From positions 15,291 to 21,537 of the forward strand of contig DBYT01000072.1 of NCBI GenBank assembly GCA_002309915.1: 6,247 bases of DNA, written 5' to 3'. Shown here in pieces: positions 1 to 4,697 of this stretch (positions are counted from its first letter, which is position 1; every line of letters starts with the position of its first letter). The DNA comes from Bacteroidales bacterium UBA1179. GTDB lineage: Bacteria; Bacteroidota; Bacteroidia; Bacteroidales; Bacteroidaceae. The position numbers and the translations under genes are program-made. The notes below the pieces were generated by a model. That model was not told the DNA's origin, did not search any database, and was given only the letters and a program-made list of their open reading frames with translations.

Positions 1-461
1 TCGGCCTCCTGATAGGCCTCCTTACTTACGGCCTCCTTCTCGTACAGTGCTTTCTGGCGGGCCAGACGGTCCTCGGTTGACTGATACTGGGCCTCTAACT
101 TTTTTAGCTGGGCCTGCAGGGGGGCGTCGTTGATCTTGGCCAGCACCTGACCTTTCCTGACTTTGGTACCCTCCTCAAAGAAGATGTCGGTTATCTTGCC
201 CGATGTCTCGAACGACAGGTTCACCTCCTCGTTGGGGATGAGGCTTCCGCTGATGTTGATGCCGTCCACAAGCTCGGTGGGCTGCATGATTACGTGACTT
301 ACCGGCAATGTCTGGCCGCCGCGTCCTATGGGCGCTCCGGCTGTGGGCATCGGCCCTGTGGGTATGTCTGAGTTTGATTTTGGTTTAAAACGGTATATTC
401 CTAGAATGGCCAGTCCTATAACAATAGCGGCAATTAGCACCCATTTGGTAGTTTTGCTCAT
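1..461 (-). CDS. RND efflux periplasmic adaptor (HlyD/MFP family), N-terminal part
   Basis: This is the membrane-fusion subunit that joins an inner-membrane RND pump to an outer-membrane channel. The frame starts at ATG 459-461 and runs off the left edge, giving 153 residues. Visible in order: an N-terminal membrane anchor or uncleaved signal (about residues 7-22), a flexible Pro/Gly-rich linker (30-50), the first half of the lipoyl-like barrel domain (about 66-112, with SGKITDIFFEEGTKVRKGQVLAKI, typical of the family, spanning 87-110), and the start of the alpha-helical hairpin (from about 113, rich in Q, L, E and K). There is no lipobox cysteine, so it is anchored by the helix. The rest of the adaptor and probably the RND pump lie to the left. 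A good promoter sits 26 nt upstream and borrows its -33 box from repeat R1. The family is clear; the transported substrate cannot be told. Confidence 0.9.
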   Translation of the reverse strand, partial: MSKTTKWVLIAAIVIGLAILGIYRFKPKSNSDIPTGPMPTAGAPIGRGGQTLPVSHVIMQPTELVDGINISGSLIPNEEVNLSFETSGKITDIFFEEGTKVRKGQVLAKINDAPLQAQLKKLEAQYQSTEDRLARQKALYEKEAVSKEAYQEA

Positions 462-486
462 AAATATAAGGTTAATCTTAAAGGTG

Positions 487-518
487 CAAATTTACTTTTT
501 TTTTAAAAATGACGCAAA
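487..518 (-). promoter_or_regulatory. Bacteroidota-type promoter of the efflux adaptor gene
   Basis: On the minus strand TTTG (518-515) is followed after exactly 20 nt by TAAATTTG (494-487), matching the Bacteroidota consensus TTTG-N19-21-TAnnTTTG. The -33 TTTG belongs to an arm of repeat R1, and the spacer holds a T5-A9 tract. The start codon lies 25 nt beyond the -7 box. Confidence 0.65.
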
Positions 519-540
519 GGGGTCGTTTCCCTTTGCGTCA
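510..540. repeat. R1: canonical 31-nt hairpin repeat, probable terminator
   Basis: Perfect inverted repeat: TGACGCAAAGGG (510-521), loop GTCGTTT (522-528), CCCTTTGCGTCA (529-540), a 12-bp stem. Read in the direction of the lipoprotein gene ending at 547 it is followed by TTTTT, so it should end that transcript as an intrinsic terminator. Its TGA (540-538, minus) is in frame with that gene, two codons after the TAA actually used. Confidence 0.9.
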
Positions 541-546
541 CTTTTC

Positions 547-1086
547 TTACTTTTTCTGCAGGACGAAAGTGTCCATTTCTATCTTGACGGTGAGAGCGGT
601 TTTGGTCAGAGAAACTACAGACCATCTGGAAATTTCAACATGCCGATAAATCGGAGTCCGATACCATTCGGCTGCCTCCATAGTTTCCTCATCGTACTCA
701 GAATAAACGTATCCTCCAAATGATTGATCAGGATTAATTACTTGATAATAAGACGTATATTGCTCATGAGGAATTAGCTTCAGCACTCCATCGGCATAAG
801 TCCAGTTGCCCTTATCCTTCTTACCAACGGTCTTAAGGCCCTGAACTTCATCATCTTCGCTTCCGAGTCTCAGGTGGGTATGCCAGGTGGTATAATCCTC
901 TCCATCAAACTGAATGCGCCATCTTTGGGGATAACCCTGGAAGGAATCACGCTCTACGCCACCTTCCCAGGTGCCCTTAAGGTTGGCTGCGTTTACTTGA
1001 ACAGGTTCGTCCTGCTCGTTCTTATCACACGAGGTAACGGCCATCATTGATAATGTGGCTGTTAATAATACAAGGAGTTTCTTCAT
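547..1086 (-). CDS. Lipoprotein with a lipocalin-like beta-barrel domain
   Basis: The 179-residue product starts at ATG 1084-1086. Residues 1-20 form a lipoprotein signal (KK, hydrophobic core, VTSC with Cys20). The mature start, C-DKNEQDE, is acidic, resembling the Bacteroidota lipoprotein export signal, so surface exposure is possible. The rest has the look of small lipocalin-like Bacteroidota lipoproteins: LKGTWEGG around residue 40, then RWRIQFDGEDYTTW, GNWTYADGVLKL, and a last strand ending in DTFVLQKK. No catalytic residues are evident and the ligand is unknown. The stop is TAA (549-547), followed in frame by GAA AAG TGA, where the TGA opens repeat R1. Most other genes here end in AAG-TGA, so the TAA may be a later change that removed a two-residue tail. 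Repeats R2 and R1 bound it, suggesting a single-gene transcript. Confidence 0.85.
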   Translation of the reverse strand: MKKLLVLLTATLSMMAVTSCDKNEQDEPVQVNAANLKGTWEGGVERDSFQGYPQRWRIQFDGEDYTTWHTHLRLGSEDDEVQGLKTVGKKDKGNWTYADGVLKLIPHEQYTSYYQVINPDQSFGGYVYSEYDEETMEAAEWYRTPIYRHVEISRWSVVSLTKTALTVKIEMDTFVLQKK

Positions 1087-1105
1087 AACTATTGTTTTTG
1101 ATTTA

Positions 1106-1113
1106 CAAATGTA
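1106..1113 (-). promoter_or_regulatory. Probable -7 box of the lipocalin-like lipoprotein gene
   Basis: TACATTTG on the minus strand (1113-1106) matches TAnnTTTG and lies 19 nt before the ATG at 1086. No TTTG stands at the usual 19-21 nt upstream, since that position falls in the altered loop of R2. The TTTG in the R2 arm is only 13 nt away. The -33 is therefore unassigned. Confidence 0.4.
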
Positions 1114-1121
1114 TAAAAAAA

Positions 1122-1152
1122 TGACGCAAAGGGGTGGCTTAACTTTGCGTCA
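1122..1152. repeat. R2: 31-nt hairpin repeat carrying a gene's stop codon, probable terminator
   Basis: Arms TGACGCAAAG (1122-1131) and CTTTGCGTCA (1143-1152) pair over 10 bp around the loop GGGTGGCTTAA. It differs from R1 at four positions, all in the loop region, so the stem is kept. On the minus strand the TGA at 1152-1150 is the stop of the preceding lipoprotein gene, and the hairpin is followed by seven T, which makes a convincing intrinsic terminator. Confidence 0.85.
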
Positions 1153-1605
1153 CTTTATTGTATAGACCAGCTTGTATTTTTGAGTCCGGATCTCTGACTT
1201 TTTCCAGGCGCCGGTCCCATCGGAATTGCAGTCCAGGATATTGTTTTCGGCGGGCGAATATACAATACTGTCCTGCCCGTATCGGTCGGTCAAAGTCTTG
1301 TAAGAGTGAAGGTAGCCGGTGCTGTCGGCAAACTCAAACCATACGGTATCGGCCGGGAATGTCTTTACATGCATCGTCCATCGGTCCGTATCGGGAATCT
1401 CAAGTTCCTCACCATCAGGGACTTGGTACGACTTCTCAATGTTTGACCCCTTGTCAAATATCACCTTTACGTCCTGGCCGCTTTCATTGCGGATAAACGA
1501 GAAATACTCCCGTTTTTCCAGCATTCCCAGCAGATTTCTCTCGCACGATTCGAGCTCCAGAAGAACAAGACACGCCAAAATACTGATTATGAGTTTTTTT
1601 TTCAT
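1150..1605 (-). CDS. Small lipoprotein of unknown function
   Basis: The product has 151 residues. I start it at ATG 1603-1605 (MKKKLIIS) because this begins a lipoprotein signal with LESC at Cys21. The frame stays open upstream to 1758, but that extension is antisense-like sequence overlapping the neighbouring gene and would bury the signal peptide. After the signal the protein is beta-rich (FSFIRNESGQDVKVIF near 40, DTVWFEFADS near 90, a late KYKLVYTIK strand), a pattern seen in many uncharacterised Bacteroidota lipoproteins. I do not recognise the family. The end is ATA AAG TGA, with the TGA being the first three bases of an R2 arm. Only 16 nt separate the start codon from repeat R3, leaving little room for a separate promoter, so it may be read from upstream through the weak R3 hairpin. 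Confidence 0.8.
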   Translation of the reverse strand: MKKKLIISILACLVLLELESCERNLLGMLEKREYFSFIRNESGQDVKVIFDKGSNIEKSYQVPDGEELEIPDTDRWTMHVKTFPADTVWFEFADSTGYLHSYKTLTDRYGQDSIVYSPAENNILDCNSDGTGAWKKSEIRTQKYKLVYTIK

Positions 1606-1621
1606 ATCAAATGGCCAAAAA

Positions 1622-1652
1622 TGACGCAAAGTGAAACGACCCCAATGCGGCG
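1622..1652. repeat. R3: degenerate copy of the hairpin repeat
   Basis: It aligns without gaps to the consensus (read as TGACGCAAAGGG...GCGTCA with the AAACGACCCC loop strand), with five substitutions. One arm, TGACGCAAAG (1622-1631), is intact; the other reads AATGCGGCG and can pair over only a few bases. On the minus strand TTTTT follows the intact arm, but the stem is too weak for an efficient terminator. The neighbouring gene ends in its own TAA just before the decayed arm. Confidence 0.7.
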
Positions 1653-1654
1653 TT

Positions 1655-2047
1655 TTACTCAAAACTAAAGCCATCGTCAATATTGTAATTAAAATTGGTA
1701 GTGCCAAGAGAAATATTCTTCTCCTTAGTAGAGAGGAAAACCATCCCCAGGACCCCAATGGTAATTGTCTCAGACGGCTCTCCGGCCTTGGCTACGCTAA
1801 AAAGACCGTAGTTCTTAACCACCAGATTCTTGTCAATAAAAATGTCCAGAAGTTGAGTTCCCGCGGCCGATAATACCTTAACAAAAGGATTTTCAGTATC
1901 AATGTTTTCAGTGTTCAACTCGCTCTTGACCAACCCTGTCAATTGATTCCTAATCACTCTTTTGTGCTTCTCCTTACTCGGGCAGGTGATTACCAAAAGG
2001 GCCGAAACTGCAACCACTGCCACAATAATCTTAGTAATTCTTTTCAT
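1655..2047 (-). CDS. Membrane-anchored PSKE protein, resembles DUF4359
   Basis: The 130-residue product starts at ATG 2045-2047 (MKRITKII). An upstream ATG at 2074 would add nine residues ahead of the positive n-region and is less likely. Residues 6-21 form a hydrophobic segment followed at once by C-PSKE (22-26). The segment plus PSKE, with a later NYGLFSV motif and a strand containing TIGVLGMVFL, resembles the small single-span proteins annotated as DUF4359. I infer this from memory of the pattern and cannot confirm it here. Cys22 follows VIT, a poor lipobox, so an uncleaved anchor is as likely as lipidation. Function is unknown. It ends in TAA (1657-1655) directly before the decayed arm of R3, one of the few genes here not using a repeat TGA. 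Confidence 0.7.
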   Translation of the reverse strand: MKRITKIIVAVVAVSALLVITCPSKEKHKRVIRNQLTGLVKSELNTENIDTENPFVKVLSAAGTQLLDIFIDKNLVVKNYGLFSVAKAGEPSETITIGVLGMVFLSTKEKNISLGTTNFNYNIDDGFSFE

Positions 2048-2095
2048 AAGACATATGTTCCCCAATAGACGCACAACGCTCTGAATTGTTAAAAA

Positions 2096-2126
2096 AGACG
2101 CAAAGGGGTCGTTTTGTTTTGCGTCA
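2096..2126. repeat. R4: 31-nt hairpin repeat carrying a gene's stop codon, probable terminator
   Basis: It keeps the 18-nt core GACGCAAAGGGGTCGTTT (2097-2114) and the right arm TTTGCGTC, pairing over 8 bp plus a G-T. The changes from consensus are three loop-side bases and the first base. On the minus strand TGA 2126-2124 ends the lipoprotein gene as CTG AAG TGA, and six T follow the hairpin, as in an intrinsic terminator for the mutT-lipoprotein transcript. Confidence 0.85.
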
Positions 2127-2474
2127 CTTCAGGTAATCGCGCAAGTTGATAGTGCCGGCCTCAGTCTCCAGTTTGAGCGCCGGAACAAACTCCACCATCC
2201 TTGTGGAACCGCTCTCCTTGTCCACGTGAAAGTAGGTCAGCGCGCCGGTGTAACTGCGGAACACCACCTTGTACTCCGCGTCGGTGCTATCGGCCAACGC
2301 CACATACATGATCTGCGGGTTATCCTGCGCCGGGCTCCAGTCAAACTCGCTGTGGCAATAGTTGCTCACGCCCTCAAAAGCCATCTGGGCCGATATCCGA
2401 TCCGTCTTGCTCCCGCGGCATCCGCCCAACAGCAGCATCATTACGGCCGATGCCAGAACCACAAAATATCTCAT
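2124..2474 (-). CDS. Small lipoprotein co-transcribed with the Nudix hydrolase gene
   Basis: The product has 116 residues and starts at ATG 2472-2474. Residues 1-19 form a clear lipoprotein signal (MRYF, long hydrophobic core, LLGGC with Cys19). The residues after Cys (RGSKTD) are not acidic, so retention on the periplasmic side is more likely than surface display. The mature part of about 98 residues contains QIMYVALADSTDAEYKVVF and ends in TINLRDYLK; I do not recognise a family. The gene begins only 9 nt after the mutT stop with no repeat between them, so the two are almost certainly one operon. The stop is AAG-TGA with TGA inside R4. A link between this lipoprotein and nucleotide clean-up cannot be inferred beyond co-transcription. 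Confidence 0.8.
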   Translation of the reverse strand: MRYFVVLASAVMMLLLGGCRGSKTDRISAQMAFEGVSNYCHSEFDWSPAQDNPQIMYVALADSTDAEYKVVFRSYTGALTYFHVDKESGSTRMVEFVPALKLETEAGTINLRDYLK

Positions 2475-2483
2475 ATCTTAATG

Positions 2484-2861
2484 TTACAATTCATCCAGCA
2501 GTTGAAGGTCCGCCGGCAGCCAGTTGACGCTGTTCAGTTGGTGGGCCGATAACCAGCGCGCCGCCTCGTGCTCCTTAAGTGTGAGTGCGCCGCTCTCGAC
2601 GCGGCACCAGAAGCAGTGCATGGTCAGATGAAACTGGGGATAGTCCCATTCAATGGTCCTGACAAACCGCTCAATCACAATGCGCGTCTCCAGTTCCTCC
2701 CAAATCTCACGCTTCAAAGCCTCCTCCGGACTTTCACCCGGCTCCATCTTGCCGCCGGGGAACTCCCAAAGATCTTTGAAATCACCATACCCGCGCTGAG
2801 TGGCGAAAATGCGCCCATCGGCATCGTGAATTATTGCGGCTACAACCTCTATCTGTTTCAT
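2484..2861 (-). CDS. mutT: Nudix hydrolase, MutT type ((deoxy)nucleoside triphosphate pyrophosphohydrolase)
   Basis: Cytoplasmic enzyme expected to cut an NTP or dNTP, possibly an oxidised or methylated one such as 8-oxo-dGTP, to the monophosphate and pyrophosphate. The 125 residues match the usual MutT length. The Nudix box G-x5-E-x7-RE-hydrophobic-x-EE is present (G37, E43, R51, E52, E55, E56); the consensus Gly after EE is Glu58. FPGGKMEPGE and the preceding RGYGDFKDLWEFPGG are typical of the MutT/NudG group. I start at ATG 2859-2861 (MKQIEVVAAI), where family proteins begin; a TTG 30 nt upstream is also in frame but lies within the promoter region. The exact substrate cannot be decided (MutT or the CTP-preferring NudG type). 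The stop is TAA, and the lipoprotein gene follows after 9 nt. Confidence 0.92.
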   Translation of the reverse strand: MKQIEVVAAIIHDADGRIFATQRGYGDFKDLWEFPGGKMEPGESPEEALKREIWEELETRIVIERFVRTIEWDYPQFHLTMHCFWCRVESGALTLKEHEAARWLSAHQLNSVNWLPADLQLLDEL

Positions 2862-2869
2862 ATTCCCGA

Positions 2870-2883
2870 CAAAAGTAGCAAAA
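2870..2883 (-). promoter_or_regulatory. Possible start-proximal promoter box of mutT
   Basis: On the minus strand TTTTGC (2883-2878) runs straight into TACTTTTG (2877-2870), a TAnnTTTG match ending 8 nt before the ATG. A transcript from here would be almost leaderless. The TSCPD gene has the same arrangement (TTTTGC, TATCTTTG, 8 nt, ATG). No TTTG -33 box is seen at 19-21 nt. Confidence 0.35.
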
Positions 2884-2888
2884 TAGTA

Positions 2889-2911
2889 CAATTGGGGTCA
2901 GGCCCCAATTG
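2889..2911. repeat. GC-rich hairpin unrelated to the R family
   Basis: CAATTGGGG (2889-2897) and CCCCAATTG (2903-2911) pair over 9 bp around the loop TCAGG. It lies between the end of the TSCPD gene and the mutT promoter. Neither side has a strong T-run, so it is a weak terminator at best. An operator or an mRNA end-protecting stem are alternatives. Confidence 0.6.
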
Positions 2912-2957
2912 CACGCTTGGTAAAAGCGTCACTTCGGGCCGAGCGCGTTTTGCGTCA
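2910..2957. repeat. R5: diverged or composite copy of the hairpin repeat
   Basis: Two TGACGC ends lie here on the minus strand, at 2957-2952 (followed by AAAA) and at 2931-2926. The second begins a small hairpin with ACGCTT and AAGCGT (2929-2924 and 2918-2913) around a 5-nt loop. The inside differs from the consensus, yet the AAG-TGA-CGC junction is kept and is the stop of the TSCPD gene. It may be two adjoining, rearranged units. Confidence 0.55.
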
Positions 2958-3207
2958 TTTTTTTTATCTGTTCCAGAGCGCGGCACAATTGGTCGGGGCA
3001 GGAAGTGCCTTTGCCGCCGCAGTCTATTCCGTTTAAGCGGGCTATTACATCGTCTATTTTCTGGCCGGCTACTAAGCGGCTGATTCCCTGCAGGTTGCCG
3101 TTGCAGCCGCCCAGGAACGCTACCTGCTGGATTACGTCGTTGTCATCGGCCACTACGTCTATCAGTAGTGAGCAGGTTCCTTCTGTCTGATACTGGATGT
3201 GTTTCAT
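2929..3207 (-). CDS. TSCPD-domain protein (TIGR03905-like), with a repeat-derived C-terminal tail
   Basis: The 92-residue product starts at ATG 3205-3207. The signature T68-S-C-P-D72 is present with further cysteines at 12, 35, 63 and 75; FLGGCNGNLQGISRLV (31-46) also fits this family of small, presumably cytoplasmic proteins. The family's biochemical role is not established; the conserved cysteines suggest metal or thiol chemistry, and the domain also occurs in some ribonucleotide reductases. The last eight codons after Lys83, giving MTQNALGP and a final Lys, are repeat-derived: a run of eight A (minus strand, plus positions 2958-2965) is followed by TGACGCAAAA. With seven A the TGA would be in frame and the protein would end at Lys83. 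Instead the frame crosses the repeat and stops at the next AAG-TGA-CGC. A near-leaderless promoter box lies just upstream. Confidence 0.9.
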   Translation of the reverse strand: MKHIQYQTEGTCSLLIDVVADDNDVIQQVAFLGGCNGNLQGISRLVAGQKIDDVIARLNGIDCGGKGTSCPDQLCRALEQIKKMTQNALGPK

Positions 3208-3215
3208 ATCGGGTG

Positions 3216-3229
3216 CAAAGATAGCAAAA
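3216..3229 (-). promoter_or_regulatory. Possible start-proximal promoter box of the TSCPD gene
   Basis: TTTTGC (3229-3224) and TATCTTTG (3223-3216) on the minus strand lie 8 nt before the ATG, the same arrangement as mutT. The -7 match is good. At 19 nt upstream stands GTTT, from the R6 loop, instead of TTTG. Confidence 0.4.
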
Positions 3230-3230
3230 G

Positions 3231-3275
3231 TGACGCAAAGGGAAACGACCCCTTTGCGTCAACCCCTTTGCGGCA
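3231..3275. repeat. R6: canonical 31-nt hairpin repeat plus a duplicated half arm
   Basis: 3231-3261 is the exact reverse complement of R1, with a 12-bp stem, lying between divergent genes. Immediately after it, 3262-3275 (ACCCCTTTGCGGCA) repeats 3248-3261 (ACCCCTTTGCGTCA) with one change, a tandem duplication of one arm and part of the loop. No T-run follows on either strand, and no gene ends here, so termination is not its evident role at this site. Confidence 0.9.
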
Positions 3276-3297
3276 TTGGAGAGATTGTTTAACTTTG
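3267..3297 (+). promoter_or_regulatory. Bacteroidota-type promoter of the fimbrillin gene
   Basis: TTTG (3267-3270) and TAACTTTG (3290-3297) are separated by 19 nt, a full match to TTTG-N19-21-TAnnTTTG. The -33 TTTG lies in the duplicated half arm next to R6. Transcription from here would leave a leader of roughly 35-40 nt before the start codon. Confidence 0.65.
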
Positions 3298-3337
3298 TGT
3301 CTCAGAAGAATCAGTAACAGTTTTTTACCAATAATTG

Positions 3338-4624
3338 ATGAATATGAGAAAAAGCATTGTCTTGGGGTGTATGGCCCTGTGTATGGTTGTGTTTGCAGTG
3401 TCTGGCTGCTGTAAGGATAAGGATGAGGATGAGCTGGGCACGGAGAACTCCTCTCATGTTGATGAAAACAACGTTTCGGATAACACGTTTGTTGTAAACG
3501 TGGCCGATAGTGATGCTGACGGCGGCGTTGGGGCATCGGCCGTGAATTCTTTCAGGCTGGTTGGCTTGCAGGGTAGCGAGAGCCCTTGGATTGACAATTT
3601 TCTGTTTACAAAGGCTGCCGATAAATGGGCGGTTGTCGGGCATGAGGAGCTGATTTGGCCCGATGGTACCGGTAAGCACACATTCTATGCTACGTGCGAT
3701 AACACTGGTGATTCAATTGCTGTTTCAGCTGACGGCAGGTTTGTGTATACTGTTCCGGCGGATATCAGCTCTCAGAAGGATCTGCTTGTGTCTATGGTTA
3801 AGGATCATGACGGCGGCACACCGGTAACATTGGGATTCAGGCATGCGCTTTCATCGGCCAAGTTCAAGATCGGATATGACAAAACGGCGCGCGGCGGTGA
3901 GAATGACCTCCGTATCCACGTGACAAGAATCACACTGTATCATATTGCCACCAAGGGCTCCTTTGATTTTGCCGGCTTTGACACCAATCCGTGGAGCGTG
4001 GATGCTCAGGATGCGGATTATGCGGATATTGTGATCGACCTTAAGAAACCTGTTGATTTCACTCCCTCGGCTGTGGCTGATTTTATTGTTCTTGGCGATG
4101 ATTATATTGATTCCGATATCTATGTGATGCCGCACAAACCCACGCCATGGGATACGGACGGCACCGCGGGACATCCGCTGAACAACAGCTACATAGGTGT
4201 TACCTGTCAGATTGTTGAGTACAGGACCAATGACACTCCCACCTATTATGATCTGTGCGGCCTGGATGAGGACTCTGACGAGGATGACTATGAAGAGGCA
4301 AAGGAGATGTATATTGATTTTTATGAGGGACTCGCTTCAACTGACAATGATGACTGGTTGAATGACAAGGTGGTCAGTATGATTGTCCCGACAAATCAGG
4401 AATGGGGCATGAACGTTGTTCTTGAGAGTATCCTGAACCATAGAAACTCGCAGGCTGCCGCTAACGGTACCAGCGATAATGTTGAAGAGGTTTACATTCC
4501 GCTCACAATGACTGACGGATTCGGATTCGGTTCCTCCGATACGATCGATGTCCGCATGGACCGCATGAAATACAGCAACGGAAGAGACTTCTTTGCTCCG
4601 TTTGTTCCCATTGTTACCAACTGA
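3338..4624 (+). CDS. Fimbrillin-family lipoprotein (Mfa-like)
   Basis: This is probably a surface pilus subunit or related adhesin of the type V (Mfa1/FimA) system, exported as a lipoprotein. From ATG 3338 it has 428 residues; ATG 3344 (MRKSIVLG) is an equally good start. The lipobox is VSGC (Cys24), followed by CKDKDEDE, a strongly acidic stretch like the surface-export signal. The N-terminal domain shows the fimbrillin pattern: FRLVGLQGSESPWIDNFLF, then a W-x-x-V strand, LIWPDG, THTFYAT-like KHTFYAT, KDLLVSMVKD, and the hallmark VTLGFRHALSSAKFKI. An Asp/Glu-rich stretch (about residues 308-335) precedes the C-terminal domain. It ends at AAC-TGA, with the TGA opening R7. No Mfa2/FimB anchor gene is adjacent, so it may be an orphan or solitary fimbrillin. 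Confidence 0.85.
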   Translation: MNMRKSIVLGCMALCMVVFAVSGCCKDKDEDELGTENSSHVDENNVSDNTFVVNVADSDADGGVGASAVNSFRLVGLQGSESPWIDNFLFTKAADKWAVVGHEELIWPDGTGKHTFYATCDNTGDSIAVSADGRFVYTVPADISSQKDLLVSMVKDHDGGTPVTLGFRHALSSAKFKIGYDKTARGGENDLRIHVTRITLYHIATKGSFDFAGFDTNPWSVDAQDADYADIVIDLKKPVDFTPSAVADFIVLGDDYIDSDIYVMPHKPTPWDTDGTAGHPLNNSYIGVTCQIVEYRTNDTPTYYDLCGLDEDSDEDDYEEAKEMYIDFYEGLASTDNDDWLNDKVVSMIVPTNQEWGMNVVLESILNHRNSQAAANGTSDNVEEVYIPLTMTDGFGFGSSDTIDVRMDRMKYSNGRDFFAPFVPIVTN

Positions 4625-4662
4625 CGCAAAGTGATGCATTGTTAAACGACCCCTTTGCGTCG
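4622..4662. repeat. R7: hairpin repeat with an enlarged loop, carrying the fimbrillin stop codon
   Basis: GACGCAAAG (4623-4631) and CTTTGCGTC (4653-4661) form a 9-bp stem. The loop is 21 nt owing to about 10 extra bases around ATGCAT; the 18-nt core is intact on the minus strand. The TGA 4622-4624 stops the fimbrillin gene. No T-run follows, so read-through into the next gene is likely. Confidence 0.85.
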
Positions 4663-4697
4663 AAAACTTATCCTTTTCAAACTCATATTTTAAGCTT

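Noticed and set aside
1606..1758. Longer N-terminus for the lipoprotein ending at 1150
   Set aside because: It would cross R3 and overlap the next gene, and would bury an obvious lipoprotein signal peptide starting at 1605.
2066..2079. Possible further half repeat (TAGACGCACAACGC) upstream of the PSKE gene
   Set aside because: The resemblance to TGACGCAAAG is short and there is no partner arm; chance is a sufficient explanation.
2226..2552. Plus-strand open frame across the mutT/lipoprotein junction
   Set aside because: It is antisense to two well-supported genes and has no recognisable protein features.
2862..2891. TTG start giving mutT ten extra residues
   Set aside because: The family normally begins near MKQIEVVAAI, and the extension lies over the promoter-like box and the hairpin.
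4669..4677. Possible -7 box (TATCCTTTT) before the propeller gene
   Set aside because: It lacks the TTTG ending, and the only TTTG upstream, in R7, is about 11 nt away, too close for a -33 box.
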